Notes under the pieces: generated by a model
Seen by the model: the letters and a program-made list of their open reading frames with translations, nothing else
What the model was told of the DNA's origin: nothing
The model's database searches: none
Program-made: the position numbers and the translations under genes
Origin: Aquimarina sp. ERC-38
GTDB taxonomy: Bacteria > Bacteroidota > Bacteroidia > Flavobacteriales > Flavobacteriaceae
Reading direction: 5' to 3'
DNA length: 64,000 nt
Assembly (NCBI RefSeq): GCF_026222555.1
Contig: NZ_CP098511.1
Span: 2,027,501-2,091,500, forward strand
In this document: positions 56,661 to 64,000 of the stretch, in pieces
Numbering within the stretch: the stretch's first letter is position 1
How the letters are laid out: every line of letters begins with the position of its first letter

Positions 56661-56930
56661 TTATTTTCTTAATCCTAATTCTTTAACAATAGCACGATAG
56701 CGCATAATGTCTTTTTTAATTAGGTAGTCCAGAAGGTCTCTTCTTTTTCCTACTAATTTTACTAAAGAACGTTCTGTATTAAAATCTTTTCTGTTCTTTT
56801 TTAAATGCTCTGTCAAATGTGTTATTCTGTAAGTAAATAATGCAATTTGACCCTCTGCCGTTCCGCTATCGGTTTTACTTTTACCGTGCTTTTCAAAAAT
56901 TTCTTCTTTAACTTCTTTTGTTAAATACAT
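56661..56930 (-). CDS. rpsO: 30S ribosomal protein S15
   Basis: At 89 residues from MYLTKEVKEEIF this is the standard S15 length. Diagnostic segments are GTAEGQIALFTYRITHLTEHLKKNRKDF and SLVKLVGKRRDLLDYL, which contact 16S rRNA helices 20-22. The open frame extends 14 codons further upstream (to 56972), but those residues are not S15. It precedes pnp as in many bacteria. Confidence 0.95.
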   Translation of the reverse strand: MYLTKEVKEEIFEKHGKSKTDSGTAEGQIALFTYRITHLTEHLKKNRKDFNTERSLVKLVGKRRDLLDYLIKKDIMRYRAIVKELGLRK

Positions 56931-57286
56931 TCCAATATTATTTAAATGATTTTTATGTATTGATCTTTTCAATCTGGCTGCAAATATACACTATTAATTA
57001 TGTTGTACACTTATTGTGAACTAATTATTTTATCTAGTAAACTAAACCCTTTACCGATAATACTGTTTTCCAATAATTCTAAGTTTTAATCGGAGTTGTT
57101 AATCAAATTAATTTTCATAGTTCTCAAAATGAATGCGATATAAATGAATTTATAATGACTGAAGGATTGAAAAACTTTTAAATTCATAATAAGTAGGGGA
57201 AATTGTATATAAATTCCTATTAAAATTATTATAACAACGGTTATTTTTCTTTATTTGTATAATTCAAATTAAAAAAAACACACAAA
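56931..57286. other. Divergent upstream region of rpsO and the M43 protease
   Basis: No gene is visible. This AT-rich stretch must hold divergent promoters. CTTTATTTG at 57250-57258 is near the -7 consensus for the M43 gene but lacks the TA dinucleotide at the right position. Confidence 0.4.
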
Positions 57287-58876
57287 ATGAAATCAACTAA
57301 CCTTACCCTTCTTTTTTGTTTTTTATACACCGGTATTTTCTACGGGCAACAAATTAAAGATACACCCACCCGGAACTGCGCTGCGGTAGAATATCTTAAT
57401 AAAAAATTAGAAGATAATCCAAAATTATTAGTAAAAAAGGCCGCAATAGAAGCCGAAGTTCAGAAAAACATAAAAAGCCTGAACAAAAGTATTGACGGAC
57501 AAATTATTACCATACCGGTAGTTGTGCATGTATTGTACAATACGCCACAACAAAACATTAGCGATGCACAGGTTTTATCTCAAATCGAAGTATTGAATGA
57601 AGATTTTAGGAGGTTAAATAGTGATCGTGATAATGTATGGTCACAAGCTGCGGATGTTCAGATAGAGTTTTGCCTGGCACAGGTAGATCCTAATGGAAAT
57701 CCTACAAACGGGATTATTCGTAAGGCTACAAATGTAAGAGGTTTCAGTGGTGAAAATATGAAGTTTGATTCCAGTGGTGGATCTAATGCCTGGCCTACTG
57801 ATCAATATATGAATATGTGGACGGCCAATTTTGCCCGTAGCGGGTTATTAGGTTTTGCCCAGTTTCCCGGATTAGGACCGGATGCTACGGATGGGGTGGT
57901 GATGGCTCCGCAATACTTTGGAAGCAGTGCCAAAGGAAACGGGTTCTTTTTGCGGGCACCTTTTGATTTAGGAAGAACGACAACGCATGAGGTTGGACAC
58001 TTTTTAGGATTGCCTCATATTTGGGGTGATGGTAATTGCTCAAGAGATGACGGGATTAATGATACCCCTAATGCTAGCGGTCCTAGCGGAGGTTGCCCGA
58101 TCGGTGCATCAAGTTGTGGTAGTTTAAATATGGTACAAAACTACATGGATTATTCAGATGACGGATGTATGAACTTATTTACGAGAGGACAGAAGAACCG
58201 TATGAGAGCCTTTTTACTAGGTAACGGATTCCGGGCAAAATTAGCACAATCTACTCGTTGTTCAAAAGATGCAGTAATAGATCCTGATCCTAAACCAGGA
58301 TGTAGTGATGTACGCCTATCTTTTACTTTTGATAGCTATCCGGAAGATATTTCTTTTGAAATTAAAAATAGCAATGGAAACGTAGTTGCCAGTGGAGGTC
58401 CTTATACAGATCAAAATGCCGGAGCTTCTCTTAGTATTACCGAATGTTTGAATAACGCTTGTTATGAGTTGGTAATTACAGATTCCTTTGGGGATGGTTT
58501 GTGTTGTCAATATGGTCAAGGCTCTTATGAACTAGTAGGTAAAGATGGTACGGTCTTAGCTTCAGGTGCTGCTATTGGTAGTGGGGAGGCTACAGCTTTC
58601 TGTTTAGGTACAACTACTAATGTAATTAGTAATAGTAGTGCAAGAACAACTGAAACTGAGATTACACTATATCCAAATCCTGTTTTTGATACTGAAATCA
58701 ATATAAACGGAGCTATATTAGGCGATCCGTATCAGATCATCAGCTTACAAGGACGTATCTTATCCAGTAGCACTTTAGATAATACAACACTTAATGTAGG
58801 TAATCTTACACCGGGTATGTATATTTTAAAAATTGGTAAAGATTTTTCTAACACCATACCTTTTGTAAAAAAATAA
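57287..58876 (+). CDS. Secreted M43 (pappalysin-like) zinc metalloprotease with T9SS domain
   Basis: This 529-residue protein has a signal peptide (about 1-20) and a short pro-region rich in Lys. The M43 catalytic domain (about 70-320) includes VVVHVLYNTPQQNISDAQVLSQIEVLN, the zinc motif HEVGHFLGLPH at residues 234-244, and the Met-turn MVQNYMDYSDDGCMNLFT. A beta-sandwich with cysteines follows (about 345-440: VRLSFTFDSYPEDISFEIKN ... DSFGDGLCC), then a T9SS type A domain. Cytophagalysin-type enzymes of this family degrade extracellular protein. It is unrelated in detail to the three tandem proteases. Confidence 0.9.
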   Translation: MKSTNLTLLFCFLYTGIFYGQQIKDTPTRNCAAVEYLNKKLEDNPKLLVKKAAIEAEVQKNIKSLNKSIDGQIITIPVVVHVLYNTPQQNISDAQVLSQIEVLNEDFRRLNSDRDNVWSQAADVQIEFCLAQVDPNGNPTNGIIRKATNVRGFSGENMKFDSSGGSNAWPTDQYMNMWTANFARSGLLGFAQFPGLGPDATDGVVMAPQYFGSSAKGNGFFLRAPFDLGRTTTHEVGHFLGLPHIWGDGNCSRDDGINDTPNASGPSGGCPIGASSCGSLNMVQNYMDYSDDGCMNLFTRGQKNRMRAFLLGNGFRAKLAQSTRCSKDAVIDPDPKPGCSDVRLSFTFDSYPEDISFEIKNSNGNVVASGGPYTDQNAGASLSITECLNNACYELVITDSFGDGLCCQYGQGSYELVGKDGTVLASGAAIGSGEATAFCLGTTTNVISNSSARTTETEITLYPNPVFDTEININGAILGDPYQIISLQGRILSSSTLDNTTLNVGNLTPGMYILKIGKDFSNTIPFVKK

Positions 58877-58896
58877 AGATATTTAATACAGTAATT

Positions 58897-58928
58897 AAAA
58901 AGGCTACCTAAACAGGTGGCCTTTTTTT
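58897..58928 (+). terminator. Terminator of the M43 protease gene
   Basis: AAAAAGGCTACCT-AAAC-AGGTGGCCTTTTT forms a 13-bp stem with one G-T pair followed by a T-run, about 20 bp past the stop. Confidence 0.88.
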
Positions 58929-59137
58929 AGTTAAGTAAATCTTGAAGGGCATTGTTATTTTATGAAATTTCATGATATCTAGCATTAATTTAGTGAAAAA
59001 TCTTAGGAATAAAACACAAGCTAGTTTTAGCTTATTGAATGATAAGAAAATAGTGAGGTATTAATGATTTCAAGAAGAATTAACTCTAAATGATTATATT
59101 TAAACACAGTAAATACGTATAAAAAAGTAGTTATTTA

Positions 59138-59581
59138 ATGAAAACATATCTGGAAGCAACAGCGGAGTCAGGACAGTTATTTTATCGTAATTTATTATCT
59201 AAAGGAGAATTTATAATGTTAAACTTGCTGCGTTATAATACTACTGCAGACTATAAAGCATATCCTCACCTACAACCTGCCCAACCCATTACAGGTGAAG
59301 CTGCCTATCAATTGTATATGAATGCAGTTATGTCTGAATTAAAAAATATAGAGAGTCAAGTGCTTTTTTACGGAGAAACTAACTATTTTCTGATAGGCCC
59401 ACAAGAAGAAAAATGGGATGCCATGTTGTTAGTTAAACATAAATCAGTAGCCAGGTTTATGGAGTTTGCACAAACCTCAGTGTATTTAAAAAATAGGGGT
59501 CATAAAGTAGCAGCATTAAAAGACTTTCGGTTATTACCTAGTAAAGAAAAAGAAGGATTGCTATCGTTTAAGGATAGATAG
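59138..59581 (+). CDS. DUF1330-type (dimeric alpha-beta barrel) protein
   Basis: This 147-residue cytoplasmic protein has the EFIMLNLLRYNTTADY start of the barrel, PITGEAAYQLYM, VLFYGETNYFLIGPQEEKWDAMLLVKHKSVARFMEF and the GHKVAALKDFRLLP end, all typical of DUF1330. These are small ferredoxin-like folds of unknown function. The gene is free-standing between the M43 protease and accD, and is convergent with accD. Confidence 0.75.
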   Translation: MKTYLEATAESGQLFYRNLLSKGEFIMLNLLRYNTTADYKAYPHLQPAQPITGEAAYQLYMNAVMSELKNIESQVLFYGETNYFLIGPQEEKWDAMLLVKHKSVARFMEFAQTSVYLKNRGHKVAALKDFRLLPSKEKEGLLSFKDR

Positions 59582-59731
59582 CTTACTGGTATTTCAATTG
59601 CTTTAAATTTCAGTTAGTCTAAGCTTGTTAAAGTAGTTGAAAAGGTTCAATAATCTAACAAGCTCTTTCTAACTTATTTTTAATAATTTACTACACTTAT
59701 TAATACTTGTAAAGTTATTACTACACTTGAT

Positions 59732-60592
59732 TTAGCTAGTAGGTAATGGCCGATTCAGTATCAAATTCAGATATAAATTTATTTTTCGCTTTAGCTCCTG
59801 CCTGGGGGTGATAAAATCTAAAAAACCGTGCTCCAGTAAAAACTCCGAAGTTTGAAAGCCTTCGGGAAGTTCTTTTCCTGTCGTATCCCGTACTACTCGA
59901 GGACCTGCAAATCCAATCAAAGCTCCGGGTTCGGCAATATTAATATCACCTAACATAGCAAAAGAAGCCGTAGTACCTCCGGTAGTAGGATCAGTACATA
60001 AGGAAACATAAGGTATTTTGGCATCTGCTAATTGCGCAAGTTTAACTGAAGTTTTAGCCAATTGCATTAAAGACATGGCAGCTTCCATCATACGGGCCCC
60101 TCCGGATTTGGAGATAATAACTAATGGAATCCGTTGTTTTAGAGAATAATCTGCGGCACGTGCAATTTTTTCACCTACAACACTTCCCATAGACCCTCCT
60201 ATAAAAGCAAAATCCATACAGGCTACTACGAGTTCATTACCATCAGATTTACCTACGGCAGTCCGTACGGCATCTTTTAAATTGGTTTTTTCCTGTGCAG
60301 CTTTTAAACGGTCGGTGTATTTCTTATTATCTTCAAATTTTAAAGGGTCTTTTGAAGTAAGATTTGCATCTAACTCCTTAAACTTATTATTATCAAAAAT
60401 AATCTCAAAATACTCTTTACTTCCAATACGGACATGATATCCGTCTTCCGGACTTACGTAAAAGTTTTTTTCCAGTTGTTCGGCATCTACGATCTTACCG
60501 GTAGGAGACTTGTACCATAATCCTTTAGGAACGTCTTTTTTATCTTCGGTTGCGGTTTGAATTCCTTTTTGTGTTCTTTTAAACCAAGCCAT
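59732..60592 (-). CDS. accD: Acetyl-CoA carboxylase carboxyltransferase subunit beta
   Basis: AccD and AccA transfer the carboxyl group from biotin to acetyl-CoA in fatty-acid synthesis. The 286-residue protein has the crotonase fold with [24 protein letters not shown], the [19 protein letters not shown] oxyanion segment and [17 protein letters not shown]. The N-terminal zinc ribbon, normally four cysteines, here reads [11 protein letters not shown] ... [13 protein letters not shown] with no cysteine. The rest of the protein is intact, so it should be active. Translation starts at ATG 60592; fba lies about 50 bp upstream in the same direction. Confidence 0.93.
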   Translation of the reverse strand: MAWFKRTQKGIQTATEDKKDVPKGLWYKSPTGKIVDAEQLEKNFYVSPEDGYHVRIGSKEYFEIIFDNNKFKELDANLTSKDPLKFEDNKKYTDRLKAAQEKTNLKDAVRTAVGKSDGNELVVACMDFAFIGGSMGSVVGEKIARAADYSLKQRIPLVIISKSGGARMMEAAMSLMQLAKTSVKLAQLADAKIPYVSLCTDPTTGGTTASFAMLGDINIAEPGALIGFAGPRVVRDTTGKELPEGFQTSEFLLEHGFLDFITPRQELKRKINLYLNLILNRPLPTS

Positions 60593-60642
60593 ACATTACT
60601 TACCTTATTACGTTGAAATCCTTTTTTGGTTACCTACCTCCG

Positions 60643-61710
60643 CTATAACGTTCCTACGTTATTTAAATCTTCAAAGGCTTTCTTTAAACGTTCTTTAAAC
60701 GTAAGTTCACCTTCACGTAACCACTTTCTAGGGTCGTAATATTTTTTATTTGGTTCTTCAGAGCCTTCCGGATTACCAATTTGCGTTTTTAAATAGTCAA
60801 TCTTACCGGTCATATAATCCCGGATACCTTCACAAAAAGCAAATTGTAAATCCGTATCAATATTCATTTTTATGACTCCGTATCCGATGGCTTCACGAAT
60901 TTCTTCCAGAGTGGAACCGCTACCTCCATGAAATACAAAATCAATATGATTATGTTCAACTCCGTACTTCTCGGATATAAATTCCTGAGAATTTTTAAGG
61001 ATTTTAGGAGTTAGTTTTACATTTCCGGGTTTGTACACTCCATGTACATTACCAAAAGCTGCAGCTACGGTAAACCGATGGCTTACTTTGCTTAATTCTT
61101 TATAAGCATAAGCTACTTCTTCCGGTTGGGTATATAATTTAGAATCATCAACATCACTGTTATCAACACCATCTTCTTCTCCTCCGGTAATTCCCAATTC
61201 GATTTCCAGGGTCATCCCTAATTTTTCCATTCGCTTCAGGTACTCCTTACAGACTGCAATATTTTCTTCAAGAGGTTCCTCGGATAAATCCAGCATATGC
61301 GAACTGTAGAGAGGCTTTCCTGTTTCTTTATAAAAAGCTTCTCCGGCATCTAATAGGCCATCAATCCACGGAAGTAATTTTTTTGCACAATGATCCGTAT
61401 GCAAGATAACGGTCACTCCGTATGCTTCGGCTAACATATGTACGTGTCTTGCACCGGCTGTTGCTCCCGCAATTGCTGCTTTTTGGGCTTCATTTGATAG
61501 TCCTTTTCCGGCATTAAACTGTGCACCTCCGTTAGAAAACTGGATAATCACCGGACTGTTTAATTCAGCCGCAGTTTCCAGTACCGCATTGATAGAATTA
61601 GATCCTATTACATTGACAGCTGGTAAGGCAAAGCCTTTTTCTTTAGCATAGTTAAAAATCGCTTGAACTTCATCTCCCGTAGCAACGCCGGGTTTTAGAT
61701 TATGACTCAT
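60643..61710 (-). CDS. fbaA: Class II fructose-bisphosphate aldolase
   Basis: This 355-residue zinc-dependent enzyme cleaves fructose 1,6-bisphosphate in glycolysis and makes it in gluconeogenesis. Motifs are PAVNVIGSNSINAVLE, the zinc-binding VILHTDHCAKKLLPW, EIELGITGGEEDGVDNS, VAAAFGNVHGVYKPG, and FVFHGGSGST with the phosphate loop and MNIDTDLQFAF. I start at ATG 61710 (MSHNLKPG); the frame upstream opens with GTG at 61737. It probably forms a unit with accD. Confidence 0.94.
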   Translation of the reverse strand: MSHNLKPGVATGDEVQAIFNYAKEKGFALPAVNVIGSNSINAVLETAAELNSPVIIQFSNGGAQFNAGKGLSNEAQKAAIAGATAGARHVHMLAEAYGVTVILHTDHCAKKLLPWIDGLLDAGEAFYKETGKPLYSSHMLDLSEEPLEENIAVCKEYLKRMEKLGMTLEIELGITGGEEDGVDNSDVDDSKLYTQPEEVAYAYKELSKVSHRFTVAAAFGNVHGVYKPGNVKLTPKILKNSQEFISEKYGVEHNHIDFVFHGGSGSTLEEIREAIGYGVIKMNIDTDLQFAFCEGIRDYMTGKIDYLKTQIGNPEGSEEPNKKYYDPRKWLREGELTFKERLKKAFEDLNNVGTL

Positions 61711-61809
61711 AAGTGTTGATTGTAATTGTAAGATCACAAAAATAGTAAAATATCAGGACGCTAAAGGTTGTATTTAGTTTATTATAAAGAATTGTCATCT
61801 TCCATGGTT

Positions 61810-64000
61810 TTAAAAAGGATAGTTGATTCCGACATTAAAAACGGTTTTTGAAAAATTATAACCTCTAAACCACCTTTGATCCGCATTATTAGCCGGATTA
61901 AAAGTTTTAAAACCTAAATCCAACCTAACTACAAAAAAATCAAAGTCGTATCGTAACCCAAAACCGGATCCTACTGCTAGTTCCCGTAAGTCCCGGATGC
62001 CTTCAAACCTGGAGGCTTCATCAGTAATATTGTCCTGATAGTTCCAGATATTACCTATATCGGCAAAAAGCGCACCTTGTAAGGCTCCTAGAATGGGATA
62101 TCGGTATTCAATATTAAAAGCAAGTTTTAAGTTGGCTTCATTAAACTCATCCTGTCCGCCACTACTACCTGGTCCTAACTCGTATGGTAACCAGGCGCGG
62201 TTATCATTGGGGCCACCGGCAAAAAAACTTCGGGCAAAAGGGATGCTATTTGCATTTCCGTAAGGAACCGCTAATCCGCCAAAAGTACGAATGGCAAAAA
62301 TACGTTTACGCCCCAGATCCCAGTGTTTAATGTAATCCAACTCCAACTTGGCATACTGTGAAAATTCTACTCCGAAAATAGAAAAACGGTCATTTTCGTT
62401 TCTCTCCAGTTTGGCAAAATCAGCAATGGTGTTTAATAGGTTTCCGGCAGCAGCTAGTTTAGTTCGAAATCGGTAAAAAGTTTCATCAAAAAGATTTTCC
62501 CGTGTATTTTTAATAAAGGTATAACTGGTGGTAAAGATTAGATTGTCTTCGGTTAAGCGTTCTTTGCGTTCGTTGATATTTCGGATTTCCTGTAATTGGT
62601 CTGGCGTAATATCTTCATCAACCGTTTCAGGGTTTAGGGATTGAGCTAAAAAACTATCGGCTCCTACTGGAATTGATAGTGTATTTTCGGTATTCTCATT
62701 ATTTTCATTAAAAAAGGCAGACCCGGGATTTAATACTGCTACGGCAATGGTATTTAACCGCTGAAATGAATTTCGGTAAATATTAAAGAAATTATTAGTG
62801 TTCAAGTTACGAACGTATTGTACGTTGATAACATCAACCTGATGGGTTAGGGTTTTGTTAGGTCGCCAGGTATAATTAAAAATACCGGAAGCATTTTGTT
62901 TATCCAAACCTATATTCTGTTGTGCATTAATTCCAAAAATTAGATTAGTGGTAGGCGACATGTATTTTGGTATAAAACGCTTTAGGTCAAAGGGGAAAAT
63001 GATCTTTGGAAAGGTTAATTTAAAATCCATTCCAATTTCAGCAATATCAAAAAATTCACTCTCCGTATTGACCGGGTCCCGGGAAGAACCTACACTTCCT
63101 CTACCGCTGATTTCTAACAATTCTGCCCCCTTAAATACATTTCGGATCAACAAGGAACCCCCGAATCCCAGTCCGAACACTTGAATGGTAGACCTGGAAA
63201 CATCAAATTCGAAATTTGCACTGTATTTTTTACGTGGAGTTAATAAAATAGTAGCAATCAGGTCTTCACCTTTAGGATCATCCAGATCGGGCTCGTACTT
63301 AATGTTAGGGTATTTAAAAATCCGTAGATTGCTTATTTGATTATAAGTAAGTGTTCTGTCCTGATCCCTGAAAATTTCTCCTGGAGTGATTAATATGGAG
63401 TTAGTAAGCGCTTTACGGGTAAATTTACGTTTCCCATAACTGAACATGCTGTATTTTCGGTAATTCGTAGTATCCTGCGGAATTTTATCGCGATTGGCAT
63501 AGTTATAATCTGAGAAAATATGCACTTTACTGATTTTATGAACGGTAAAAGGATGTACATAGGTAGCGTCATCTTCAGTAACACTTTGATTATTAATTGA
63601 GAGGTTTAAATTGATCCTATGATCCGTATTAATTGTATCCGCATCATAAGTAATAAACTCTTTTTCAAAATGATAAAGTCCGGAATTTCGAAATAAGGTA
63701 GTCAAACGTTCGCGTTCAGCTTCTACATCAGCTGTTTTATACTGTGCCCCGGTTTTTAATAGGGATTCATCCAGATGCAGTTGGTAAATAGAATCAGCCA
63801 CTTTAGAAGTAATACGAGTCTTTACGGCAGCTAAGGTATAAGGTTGGCGCGGTTGAATATAATAGTCAACAGTAGCTCTTTTATTATCAGAATAATCAAT
63901 CTTATAACCAGTACTTACGTTAAACCATCCATTGTTCCAGTAATACGCCTGTAATCGTTTTTCTGATTTTATCGTTTTTGCACTATCAATGACTACAGGA
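61810..64000 (-). CDS. BamA/TamA-like outer-membrane protein (5' truncated by window edge)
   Basis: The frame is open to the window end, so at least 730 residues are seen and the N-terminus is missing. The start has POTRA-like sequence (KRLQAYYWNNGWFNVSTGYKI, TVDYYIQPRQPYTLAAV, then RERLTTLFRNSGLYHF). The C-terminal half is a 16-strand-type Omp85 barrel: ARSFFAGGPNDNRAWLPYELGPG carries the conserved RxFxxGG(xxxRG) segment, followed by EYRYPILGALQGALFADIGNIW and GFGLRYDF, and it ends in Phe. The GTG at 63801 is internal. TamA-like members take part in outer-membrane protein or lipid insertion; which one is not clear. Confidence 0.85.
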   Translation of the reverse strand, partial: PVVIDSAKTIKSEKRLQAYYWNNGWFNVSTGYKIDYSDNKRATVDYYIQPRQPYTLAAVKTRITSKVADSIYQLHLDESLLKTGAQYKTADVEAERERLTTLFRNSGLYHFEKEFITYDADTINTDHRINLNLSINNQSVTEDDATYVHPFTVHKISKVHIFSDYNYANRDKIPQDTTNYRKYSMFSYGKRKFTRKALTNSILITPGEIFRDQDRTLTYNQISNLRIFKYPNIKYEPDLDDPKGEDLIATILLTPRKKYSANFEFDVSRSTIQVFGLGFGGSLLIRNVFKGAELLEISGRGSVGSSRDPVNTESEFFDIAEIGMDFKLTFPKIIFPFDLKRFIPKYMSPTTNLIFGINAQQNIGLDKQNASGIFNYTWRPNKTLTHQVDVINVQYVRNLNTNNFFNIYRNSFQRLNTIAVAVLNPGSAFFNENNENTENTLSIPVGADSFLAQSLNPETVDEDITPDQLQEIRNINERKERLTEDNLIFTTSYTFIKNTRENLFDETFYRFRTKLAAAGNLLNTIADFAKLERNENDRFSIFGVEFSQYAKLELDYIKHWDLGRKRIFAIRTFGGLAVPYGNANSIPFARSFFAGGPNDNRAWLPYELGPGSSGGQDEFNEANLKLAFNIEYRYPILGALQGALFADIGNIWNYQDNITDEASRFEGIRDLRELAVGSGFGLRYDFDFFVVRLDLGFKTFNPANNADQRWFRGYNFSKTVFNVGINYPF

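Noticed and set aside
56661..56972. 103-residue version of S15
   Set aside because: S15 is 89 residues and the canonical MYLTKE start is at 56930; the extra 14 residues are not conserved-looking.

Overview
The window is a chromosomal segment of a low-GC, gliding-type marine bacterium of the phylum Bacteroidota, most likely family Flavobacteriaceae. The evidence is gldB/gldC gliding genes, several proteins with type IX secretion (T9SS) C-terminal sorting domains, a SusC/SusD pair, TAnnTTTG-like promoter boxes, a short RpoD without region 1.1, and frequent non-ATG starts. The genus cannot be fixed from the sequence alone. I see no prophage, insertion sequence, CRISPR array or integrase gene.

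Layout. 1-7055: the end of gldB and gldC, a YiaA-like membrane protein, an uncharacterised 496-residue helical protein, a lipoprotein with a probable propeller fold, a 57-bp tandem repeat array, engB and an alpha/beta hydrolase. 7298-23265: a complete division and cell-wall (dcw) operon in the order mraZ-rsmH-ftsL-ftsI-murE-mraY-murD-ftsW-murG-murC-ftsQ-ftsA-ftsZ. It is preceded by three 10-bp-spaced GTGGTA repeats that look like the MraZ operator. yqeY, tRNA-Arg(UCG) and a DUF418 remnant follow.

25166-36826: an orphan SusC/SusD pair, a hyaluronan-synthase-like membrane glycosyltransferase followed by a malectin/kelch/CBM T9SS protein, then marC, a Crp/Fnr regulator and a YceI protein. 36987-45988: an unusual membrane-anchored repeat protein, an acyltransferase-3, an MtfA-like peptidase, a Bax-inhibitor-1 protein, a second repeat array, a YpdA-like reductase, rpe, a stand-alone BLUF photoreceptor and rpoD.

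46182-54146: three tandem paralogous secreted metzincin-like proteases of about 800 residues. Between copies 2 and 3 lies a relic of the 3' end of pnp, a scar of duplication. The window closes with rpsO-pnp, an M43 protease, a DUF1330 protein, accD, class II fructose-bisphosphate aldolase and a truncated BamA/TamA-like outer-membrane protein.

How the parts relate: the dcw genes form one co-oriented and often overlapping transcription unit for peptidoglycan precursor synthesis and septation. The T9SS cargo proteins (31978, the three tandem proteases, 57287) would leave the cell through the system to which gldB-type gliding genes are linked. The most notable observations are the mosaic protease array with its pnp relic, two related intergenic repeat arrays each just downstream of a minus-strand gene, the putative MraZ operator, a tRNA-Arg with a covarying A19-U56 elbow pair, and an AccD lacking its zinc-ribbon cysteines.
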